The translations under genes were made by a program, and so were the position numbers. 22,053 bases of DNA from positions 1-22,053 of the IMG/VR virus record IMGVR_UViG_3300047386_000295, one strand, 5' to 3'. Positions within the stretch are counted from its first letter, which is position 1, and each line of letters begins with the position of its first letter. The DNA comes from a virus. Below the pieces are notes generated by a model. It saw only the letters and a program-made list of their open reading frames with translations. It was not told where the DNA came from and made no database searches. Shown here one piece after another: positions 16,037 to 20,661 of the stretch.

Positions 16037-16525
16037 ATGGACCCAATAACCGCAATCACCACAGCTACAGCTGCATTCAATACTGTCAAAAAGATGGTTC
16101 AGATGGGGCGAGACGTGGAAGACACGCTGGGACAAGTCGGTAAATGGTACGGAGCAATCGCCGACTTAAATGAAGCCGAGCGTATCGCTAAGAACCCACC
16201 GCTTTTTAAAAAGATAGTCGCTAGTAAGTCTGTCGAAGAAGAAGCAATGAACGTTTACGCCGCTCAAAAGAAAGCGGAACAGCAAGAAAGAGAGCTGCGT
16301 GAGTTGCTTATGTATACGTATGGCCCGAAAGGCTACCAAGAACTGGTTGACCTTCGTCGGCGTATCAAGAACGAGCGCGAAAAAACTATCTACGCTCAGG
16401 CCCGTCGTCGTAAAGATGCTTTCTGGCTGACTGTGCAAAGCACGGCAATCCTGTTTATGAGCGGTCTTCTTTATCAAATATTCATGATGCTTTACACGAG
16501 CATCCAAGCAGTAAACAACGCGTAG
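16037..16525 (+). CDS. Conserved marine phage protein with C-terminal membrane segment
   Basis: A strong AGGAGG lies before this ATG, giving 162 residues; the longer frame from 16001 lies inside the chaperone gene. It opens MDPITAITTATAAFNTVKKM, continues with a helical, charged centre (KNPPLFKKIVASKSVEEEA, then a QKKAEQQERELREL coil), and ends with one hydrophobic segment at about 137-155. I recognise the whole layout from a small protein found next to tail or lysis genes in many marine phages. Its function is not established as far as I know. A membrane-anchored coiled coil could act in lysis or DNA entry. It is translated independently rather than coupled. Confidence 0.6.
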   Translation: MDPITAITTATAAFNTVKKMVQMGRDVEDTLGQVGKWYGAIADLNEAERIAKNPPLFKKIVASKSVEEEAMNVYAAQKKAEQQERELRELLMYTYGPKGYQELVDLRRRIKNEREKTIYAQARRRKDAFWLTVQSTAILFMSGLLYQIFMMLYTSIQAVNNA

Positions 16526-16534
16526 GAGATAACC

Positions 16535-16630
16535 ATGCACAAAGGTAAAGGCAAGCAGTGTGTTTTAAACCAGCAAGATAAACCAAAAAAGAAAAAGAAG
16601 AAGAAGGTGAAAAAGAACTATGGCTACTAA
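16535..16630 (+). CDS. 31-residue lysine-rich protein
   Basis: A clear AGGAGA stands seven bases before the ATG, and the frame ends at the TAA at 16628. About half of the residues are lysine, with an unbroken block of seven (residues 18-24) and a KKNYGY end. The start MHKGKGKQC contains one cysteine. Such a peptide would bind nucleic acid or an acidic partner non-specifically. It overlaps the next gene, also very basic, by 11 bases. No family is known to me. The ribosome site and overlap support expression. Confidence 0.55.
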   Translation: MHKGKGKQCVLNQQDKPKKKKKKKVKKNYGY

Positions 16631-16856
16631 GCGCGACTACAAGAAAGAGTATAGCGAGTACCACAGTAAGACCGACCAGAAGAAGAACCGCGCGGGCCGT
16701 AACAAGGCCCGTCGGACTGCTCTCGCCAAAGGCAAAGTGAAGAAAGGTGACAAGAAAGATGTTCACCACAAGGACGGTAACCCCCGCAACAACAAGCCTA
16801 GTAATGTGAAGGTGGTGAGCCGTAAGAAGAATCGTGGCAAGTACAGGTTTGCATAA
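16620..16856 (+). CDS. Small basic HNH-like phage protein
   Basis: This 78-residue protein is strongly basic. The first 40 residues are a Lys/Arg-rich helix (KRDYKKEYSEYHSK, RAGRNKARRTAL). The C-terminal half has VHHKDGNPRNNKPSNVKVV, which resembles the His-His...Asn...Asn core of the HNH/ββα-metal finger, ending with SRKKNRGKYRF. Proteins of this size and pattern occur at the end of late operons in marine phages and are sometimes labelled HNH endonuclease. Flanking zinc-binding cysteines are absent, so it may bind DNA without cutting. It is the last gene on this strand before the attachment region. Confidence 0.5.
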   Translation: MATKRDYKKEYSEYHSKTDQKKNRAGRNKARRTALAKGKVKKGDKKDVHHKDGNPRNNKPSNVKVVSRKKNRGKYRFA

Positions 16857-16861
16857 CGACC

Positions 16862-16885
16862 ATGCAGTTAATGCATTAGTTGCAT
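16862..16885 (+). promoter_or_regulatory. Imperfect 24-bp palindrome upstream of the small membrane peptide
   Basis: ATGCA, ATGCAT and TGCAT recur at 16862, 16871 and 16881, forming a palindrome with 20 of 24 symmetric positions around TAATGCATTA. It precedes a TATAAT at 16900 and occupies the -35 region, so it looks like an operator or activator site. Confidence 0.4.
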
Positions 16886-16899
16886 ATCGCTAGTCCACG

Positions 16900-16905
16900 T
16901 ATAAT
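16900..16905 (+). promoter_or_regulatory. -10 box of a promoter for the small membrane peptide gene
   Basis: A consensus TATAAT is 26 bases upstream of a small ORF with a good ribosome site (AGAGG, 16922-16926). The nearest -35-like hexamer, TTGCAT at 16880, is only 14 bases away, shorter than usual, so an activator may be needed. Confidence 0.4.
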
Positions 16906-16931
16906 TGCGCCTCAATCAACCAGAGGTAAGC

Positions 16932-16997
16932 ATGATTCTTTACGTAATAGCTTTTGTTCTTGTAGCTTTAGGCGCGATAGCCAAACAAGATCTTTAG
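16932..16997 (+). CDS. 21-residue single-pass membrane peptide
   Basis: This tiny ORF starts at an ATG five bases after AGAGG, downstream of a consensus -10 box. The product is one hydrophobic helix, MILYVIAFVLVALGAIA, followed by a short KQDL tail. Single-helix peptides of this length act in other phages as membrane-active regulators, inhibitors or toxins. None of that can be assigned here. Its stop codon lies inside the inverted TGGCACAC pair, so the gene ends within the proposed attP arm. Real expression is likely from the promoter and ribosome site, but only related genomes can confirm coding. Confidence 0.45.
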   Translation: MILYVIAFVLVALGAIAKQDL

Positions 16998-17014
16998 TGT
17001 GCCACTTGGCACAC
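16997..17014. repeat. Integrase arm-type sites, left pair (TGGCACAC inverted)
   Basis: GTGTGCCA (16997-17004) and TGGCACAC (17007-17014) form an inverted pair within a perfect 9-bp stem AGTGTGCCA/TGGCACACT. The same octamer returns twice on the other side of the attachment core, as expected for integrase arm sites. No T-run follows on either strand, so a terminator is unlikely. Confidence 0.55.
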
Positions 17015-17045
17015 TGAAAAATAATGTAAAATAAAATATGTAGTA

Positions 17046-17115
17046 GTATCAATAAGTTATGCAATTCGGTATCTGAAGTACAGATAGACATAAATCTAGC
17101 TAAAAGCATTGATAC
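17046..17115. repeat. Nested inverted repeats in the attachment region
   Basis: GTATCAAT (17046-17053) and ATTGATAC (17108-17115) are a perfect 8-bp inverted pair 54 bases apart. Between them TATCTG-AAGTA-CAGATA (17070-17086) is a second, compact palindrome. They lie between the left arm sites and the core, where excisionase, host bending factors or a regulator would bind. Confidence 0.4.
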
Positions 17116-17143
17116 ATAAGGATTTAGAGGTGATTTAGGTATA

Positions 17144-17163
17144 GAATCCCTCTCTCTCCGCCA
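17144..17163 (+). other. attP: attP core, identical in pattern to a tRNA-Ser 3' end
   Basis: GAATCCCTCTCTCTCCGCCA reads as the end of a serine tRNA: second half of the T arm (GAATCCC), 3' acceptor strand matching a GGAGAGA-type 5' strand, discriminator G and CCA. There is no 5' half of a tRNA upstream, so it is not a tRNA gene. Its place, 70 bases before the integrase start and flanked by arm-type repeats, is classic for phages that integrate into the 3' end of a tRNA and restore it. Confidence 0.75.
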
Positions 17164-17212
17164 TCATTTCAGCCCTTGTCACATCTACGTTTCCGTGTGA
17201 GCATACACTCAC

Positions 17213-17231
17213 TGGCACACGGATGGCACAC
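17213..17231. repeat. Integrase arm-type sites, right pair (TGGCACAC direct)
   Basis: TGGCACAC at 17213-17220 and 17224-17231 are direct repeats with an 11-bp period, ending two bases before the integrase ATG. They replace a ribosome site, and integrase bound there could repress its own gene. Confidence 0.55.
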
Positions 17232-17233
17232 TG

Positions 17234-18256
17234 ATGGGAACGATAACAAAGCGCGGAAAGAAGTGGAAAGCTCAGATCCGCATCAAGGGTTACCCACAAC
17301 AAACACAAAGTTTTTTCACTAAAGCAGCCGCCGCTTCATGGGTTTTAAAAATAGAATCCCAGATGGACAATCATTCGTGGGTAGACGTCAGCGGTACGCG
17401 GTCTACTCACATTGATTACTTGGTCGACCGACTAGTAGCCGAAAATACTAAGTTTGGAATCGTTACCCCTGTCCCGAAGATGGGACAACTTAACCAGATC
17501 AAAAAATATTTTAGCGGTGTATCGATACACGATATGACCTACGACATGGTTATGGATTTTGCAGCTATGCGCTACAAAACGATTTCCGCTTCAACGCTCC
17601 AAAAACAGATGTACTACTTGCGTCAGGTCGTAGAAGCCAGTCGCATCACAACTCAAGAGAATGTTGTAGCGCAAGCTATTGACGAGTTGAAAAGAAAGAA
17701 GGTGATCAAGGGCAGCGTGTGGCGTACGCGTCGGCCAACCCCGTCTGAACTAGAAGCACTGAAGTTTGAGTGCGGTATTTATGAAGGCAGTAATGAAAAG
17801 CCTAATTGGCTGTGGTACGCGATCGACATAGCTGTTCACTCTGGTCTACGCCAAGGGGAAATTCACGAATTAAAATGGTCTAACGTGTGTTGGGAAAAGG
17901 ATCTTGTCCTCGTGAATCGGAAAGATAAAGACTCAGAAACAGGCAAGTCTTGGAAGGAAGTACCGCTTGTGGAGGGCGTGAGAGAGGCGTTGCTACGCGC
18001 ACAGAATGATCTTGGGCAAGGTGATTACCCTTTTACTGTAAAGACTACTGCGTCGATTTCTGACAAGTTTGCCAAGATGACTAAGAAGCTGGGGATTGAC
18101 GACCTGCGCTTCCATGATTTGCGTCATGAGGCGATAAGTCGGATGTTTGAGAGGGGGATGCGAGTTGAACAAGTGCAAGTTGTTTCGGGACACAGTTCAC
18201 TTGAACAACTCTCAAGGTACGTCAATCTTCGCGCGGAAGATTTAGCTGGGATGTGA
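17234..18256 (+). CDS. int: Tyrosine recombinase integrase
   Basis: The 340-residue protein has the three expected parts. Residues 1-45 form an arm-binding beta domain (GTITKRGKKWKAQIRIKG). Residues 55-155 are the helical core-binding domain. From about 165 comes the catalytic domain with R206 (SGLRQGE), a lysine in the beta hairpin at 230-241, H294 and R297 (FHDLRHEA), H320 (SGHSS) and the nucleophile Y329 (SRYVNL). The set is complete, so the enzyme should be active. It catalyses recombination of attP with a bacterial attB, here presumably a tRNA-Ser gene. No ribosome site is visible, and the arm repeats occupy its place. The 3' end overlaps the convergent excisionase-like gene by 35 bases. 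Confidence 0.93.
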   Translation: MGTITKRGKKWKAQIRIKGYPQQTQSFFTKAAAASWVLKIESQMDNHSWVDVSGTRSTHIDYLVDRLVAENTKFGIVTPVPKMGQLNQIKKYFSGVSIHDMTYDMVMDFAAMRYKTISASTLQKQMYYLRQVVEASRITTQENVVAQAIDELKRKKVIKGSVWRTRRPTPSELEALKFECGIYEGSNEKPNWLWYAIDIAVHSGLRQGEIHELKWSNVCWEKDLVLVNRKDKDSETGKSWKEVPLVEGVREALLRAQNDLGQGDYPFTVKTTASISDKFAKMTKKLGIDDLRFHDLRHEAISRMFERGMRVEQVQVVSGHSSLEQLSRYVNLRAEDLAGM

Positions 18257-18434
18257 AGTATTTAGCAATTTCTTGGGTCGGAAAAAGATACTTTTTACCG
18301 CGTCGCACATGAGGTACGTCTAGTTGGCCGCGATATATCTGCTGATACATCGACTGTTTCTTGATCCTTAATAGATCGGCAAGTTCTTCCAAGTCCATGA
18401 ACGGGCCGTACTTCTCTAATAAGATCTGTTCCAC
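18222..18434 (-). CDS. Excisionase-like MerR/HTH_17 protein
   Basis: I start at the GTG at 18434 because AGGAGG lies nine bases upstream; a longer frame has no such site. The 70-residue product contains MDLEELADLLRIKKQSMYQQ, a helix-turn-helix, followed by a wing (LDVPHVRRGKKYLFP) and a final helix (TQEIAKYF). This is the layout of the small winged-helix proteins that include phage excisionases, which bend attachment-site DNA and direct integrase to excise. Position next to the integrase gene supports that role. It is the last gene of the leftward operon and its stop codon falls two bases from the integrase's catalytic Tyr codon. A regulator without excision role is the alternative. Confidence 0.65.
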   Translation of the reverse strand: MEQILLEKYGPFMDLEELADLLRIKKQSMYQQIYRGQLDVPHVRRGKKYLFPTQEIAKYFTSQLNLPRED

Positions 18435-18453
18435 CGAGTGTTGCCTCCTGCAA

Positions 18454-18479
18454 CTTATATTTGTGAAACTAATATTAGT
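18454..18479 (-). promoter_or_regulatory. Candidate regulator site upstream of the excisionase-like gene
   Basis: ACTAATATTAGT (18468-18479) is a perfect 12-bp palindrome in the 61-base gap between regulator and excisionase-like genes. Read on the minus strand, ATTAG-TTTCA-CAAATATAAG (18478 down to 18454) also resembles sites A to C with one mismatch in the right arm and one in the -10 box. That -10 would be only four bases from the ribosome site, so a regulator site is better supported than a promoter. Confidence 0.4.
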
Positions 18480-18495
18480 ATAGGTACTGTCAAAG

Positions 18496-19071
18496 TCAAT
18501 CTGTAATGCTGTTGTTAACCTCCGTTTCGAGTACGGCAAACTTTTTGCTTATGTCTGAGTCAGGCGGTAAGTCTTCTTTCTTGTAAATGCGAGCTTCTTT
18601 TTGACCCTTAGCTTGGACCATAAAAATGCTAGCGTTGGGGTGATCTTTTGGCGGGCACACATGAGTGAACCACGTAGCGTTCTTGTTTGAGCTACCAGTT
18701 CGGTAAGTGAAAATGCTAGCGTCTGTTTTCACCCAGAAAGAAGATGGGGGGTGAGTGTCGTAGTATTTTACATTGATCTGTTTTGACAGATTCGAAGCGT
18801 CATACTTGATTATTCGGGTTCTAGTGTGAGGCAAGAACTCTTGAACGTTTGGGTCGATCTCAACAGGATCAACACATAAAAAATTAGCGAACTTAATGAC
18901 TGCTGCTGGACCTAGTTCGGTAATGTTGTTGAGGTAATGGGATACAGCGCTTTGTGACCAGCCAAGTTTTCCCGCAGCTTCAACCTGCGTAAACTTCATT
19001 TCGGCTTTCTTTTGATCCCAAATAGCGCGTAAATTATTCACGGCTTGTGGTAACTCGTGGGCTTTTTTCAT
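18496..19071 (-). CDS. XRE-family regulator with degenerate S24-like C-terminus
   Basis: The 191-residue protein has an N-terminal Xre/Cro helix-turn-helix: residues 27-47 read FTQVEAAGKLGWSQSAVSHY, then LNN. After a linker, residues 105-185 have the strand pattern of CI/LexA-type peptidase domains (SFWVKTDASIF...FMVQAKGQKEARIYKK). The usual Gly-Asp-Ser-Met is replaced by TDAS and no clear catalytic lysine lies in its expected strand, so self-cleavage looks lost. That argues against a standard RecA-induced switch, although the alignment is mine by eye. The ATG at 19071 lies inside the nuclease gene (38-base overlap) with AGGA upstream. It is the best candidate to bind the ATTAG-N5-CTAAT sites, which is inference only. 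Confidence 0.7.
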   Translation of the reverse strand: MKKAHELPQAVNNLRAIWDQKKAEMKFTQVEAAGKLGWSQSAVSHYLNNITELGPAAVIKFANFLCVDPVEIDPNVQEFLPHTRTRIIKYDASNLSKQINVKYYDTHPPSSFWVKTDASIFTYRTGSSNKNATWFTHVCPPKDHPNASIFMVQAKGQKEARIYKKEDLPPDSDISKKFAVLETEVNNSITD

Positions 19072-19465
19072 CCGCTCGTCCTGAGTGTGTTTGGTTGTAG
19101 ATCCACTCAGCTACCTGCTTTCGTGGAATACTTTCTTCTACATACCTATCCTTATATATATTAGCTGAAAATTCGTCAACTATTATTAGTGCAGAATCTT
19201 CAACTCCTAATATTAGTGCTACCGAAGTACTCACTTTCATACGTTCTAACCATGCACATTGGAGCGGTGATAACGAATGACGGATCACAGTTGTGTCTTT
19301 CTTGGGTAGGGTTTTGACATACTTGTACTCGACGAACAGCACACCTGCTGGACCTGCATACATGGCGTCGGGCACACCTCCCGTATACGTGTCGTGGATT
19401 TTCCACTTGTAGACGTCGGGTGACAGAGCGTTATGTATGCTTCGTACAAAACCGTGCTCGTTCAT
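19034..19465 (-). CDS. VRR-NUC-type PD-(D/E)XK nuclease
   Basis: The 143-residue protein shows a PD-(D/E)XK core: GGVPDAMY at 29-36 gives the aspartate (D33), and FVEYKYVK at 44-51 gives E46-Y-K48, with a helix before (FVRSIHNAL). The short spacing and GxPD start fit the VRR-NUC subgroup of phage and repair nucleases, which may act on branched DNA. A small standalone VRR-NUC beside an SNF2-like helicase is a common phage pair. The ATG is the only start in frame after an upstream TGA, yet no ribosome site precedes it; the leader is the folded element described separately. The middle of the gene holds three TATTAG sites spaced about 26 bases. Confidence 0.75.
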   Translation of the reverse strand: MNEHGFVRSIHNALSPDVYKWKIHDTYTGGVPDAMYAGPAGVLFVEYKYVKTLPKKDTTVIRHSLSPLQCAWLERMKVSTSVALILGVEDSALIIVDEFSANIYKDRYVEESIPRKQVAEWIYNQTHSGRADEKSPRVTTSRE

Positions 19466-19471
19466 AAAGTA

Positions 19472-19553
19472 AGTAGCCCGTTTCGGTCAACGGTGGGCTA
19501 GACCGTTGAATCAGGACGCAATCCCGCGCCCTTGACCTGGAGGAATGGCTACT
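19472..19553 (-). ncRNA. Structured intergenic RNA element, unassigned
   Basis: The gap between the upstream gene's stop and the nuclease start folds almost completely on the minus strand. A closing stem AGUAGCC/GGCUACU (19553-19547 with 19478-19472) encloses two hairpins: GGGCGC/GCGUCC (one G-U pair, loop GGGAUU) with a GGUCA/UGAUU extension, and UCAACGGU/ACCGUUGA with a 7-base loop. The G-U pairs favour the minus strand as the transcript. AACGG next to the closing stem (19482-19478) can also pair with CCGUU in the second hairpin, so two folds compete. It may control translation of the nuclease. No T-loop, so not a tRNA. Confidence 0.45.
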
Positions 19554-20214
19554 ACCCGTGCTGCTCGTAAAGACCTTCAGCAAATCGGTAGTCTTCTTCT
19601 TTGGTCCAGCCTGCGAACGATACATCTAGGTTCAACCATGAGCCTTTGTCGTTGCTTGCTGGCACAGCTTGCATGGTCCATAAGCCAGCGAAACGATCGC
19701 CGCCTTTCATACCAATCTGGCTGTTCCAAGTTTTAGAAACTCTGAGTTTAGTGTTGGCAAAGTCCATGATGACTGGGCCTTCTAGCTCGCCAGTTTCAGC
19801 ATCCTTCAACACCAACATGTGTCGATGCGTAGGTGAAACGGTGTAGTCATCAGGTCTGCCTGTTGCCTGTATAGCTTCTTCAGCTGCAATTGCTGAGCCG
19901 TAACTACCAAGCAAGCCACCACCTGCGTCACGGTTTTTCCAGACAGTGTATTCACTGCTGAACGTGATGCTGATGATGTGGAGAGTGTCTGAATAGACTT
20001 GATCCGTGAGCGTGTTGTAGAACAAACCTACCTCTGCCCCTTTCACAAACTTGGGGTGGTTTTTGTCTACTTCGTCGTGCATTTTCTGCAGCAACTTCAA
20101 TCGAGGGATCTGTACTTCTGATCCTACGTTCTCGTTACCACGACCAGCGCCCATTGAGGCTGCTACGTGTGCTGGTACGTTGTCTTCTTTTATTGCTAAC
20201 GCTGTGCTACCCAT
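19552..20214 (-). CDS. Conserved-style phage protein of the DNA-metabolism block
   Basis: The 220-residue product starts at an ATG with AAGGA upstream. From about residue 33 it reads QIPRLKLLQKMHDEVD, then a beta-rich core (GLFYNTLTDQVYSDTLHIISITF, Y-x-x-WKNRDAGGGLLG), and it ends in an acidic tail (DYRFAEGLYEQHG). An IPRLKLLQ start, a GGG loop and an acidic C-terminus recall phage proteins found next to helicases and nucleases, some of which are suspected single-stranded DNA-binding proteins. I cannot confirm such a fold here. It lies between a small coiled-coil gene and the structured element, in the same leftward operon. Its TAG stop forms part of that element's closing stem. Confidence 0.45.
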   Translation of the reverse strand: MGSTALAIKEDNVPAHVAASMGAGRGNENVGSEVQIPRLKLLQKMHDEVDKNHPKFVKGAEVGLFYNTLTDQVYSDTLHIISITFSSEYTVWKNRDAGGGLLGSYGSAIAAEEAIQATGRPDDYTVSPTHRHMLVLKDAETGELEGPVIMDFANTKLRVSKTWNSQIGMKGGDRFAGLWTMQAVPASNDKGSWLNLDVSFAGWTKEEDYRFAEGLYEQHG

Positions 20215-20256
20215 ATCAATTGTTCCTTGTTAAATGTCAGTTGTTAAGTTTTACGG

Positions 20257-20661
20257 TTAAAGTTTTCGGAAATTGACGCGTCTTACGGTACGAGGCGCTA
20301 AGCCAGGGACAACTTCGCCCATCTTTAGCAGCTCTTTGTAAGCAGTCGAACTCACACGTCGTTGAAGCAAGCTGAAATCCTGAGTACTTGTGACATGCTC
20401 ATAGAGAGCATCCCAGTCAGTAACATCTGGCACAGTGTCTTCGTTGATCGACACAGAAGCGTTTTCATTTGCTGTTCTTGAAACCCCTTCTGAGTCCATC
20501 TTCTTGAGCAGGAGAACGTCTATGTAATCTTGTTCTCCACGCAATTCTTTTAGCTGTTTATTCAGCTGATCCATTTGGCCTTTGATTTCGGCACGATGGT
20601 TGATTAGTTCAGTGATGCTTTGGTTTTCTAGGCTAGATGCCGCTAGTTCTACTACGCTCAT
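20257..20661 (-). CDS. Conserved phage protein with N-terminal coiled coil
   Basis: The 134-residue gene overlaps the helicase stop by 4 bases (ATGA). Residues 15-55 form a coiled coil (ELINHRAEIKGQMDQLNKQLKEL). A middle strand region (ASVSINEDTVPDVTDWDALYEHV) and an ending with FSLLQRRVSSTAYKELL and VPGLAPRTVRRVNFRKL follow. I recognise this architecture from a small protein found in early operons of many marine phages; its function is unknown to me. The coupling to the helicase gene suggests a partner or loader, which is inference. No enzymatic motif or DNA-binding fold is evident. Confidence 0.55.
   Translation of the reverse strand: MSVVELAASSLENQSITELINHRAEIKGQMDQLNKQLKELRGEQDYIDVLLLKKMDSEGVSRTANENASVSINEDTVPDVTDWDALYEHVTSTQDFSLLQRRVSSTAYKELLKMGEVVPGLAPRTVRRVNFRKL

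Noticed and set aside
16996-17020. Stem AGTGTGCCA/TGGCACACT as an intrinsic terminator
   Set aside because: The loop is only two bases if fully paired and an A-rich, not T-rich, tract follows; the same octamer recurs as arm sites, which explains it better.
17110-17163. tRNA-Ser gene
   Set aside because: Only the 3' 20 bases match; no acceptor 5' strand, D arm or anticodon arm precedes it.
18469-18493. Promoter with TTGACA -35 (18493-18488, minus) for the excisionase-like gene
   Set aside because: No -10 box at 16-18 bases; TATACT is 5 bases and TATAAG 28 bases away.
19472-19553. tRNA in the early-operon gap
   Set aside because: The 7-bp closing stem and about 82-base length are tRNA-like, but no T-loop consensus, no anticodon arm of 5-7-5 form in place and no CCA on either strand.
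19500-19553. Hammerhead-type ribozyme, because CUGAU and GAAAC flank the 8-bp hairpin on the minus strand
   Set aside because: The core needs CUGAUGA directly before the hairpin and GAAA directly after it; both are displaced and no suitable cleavage triplet and closing stem are present.
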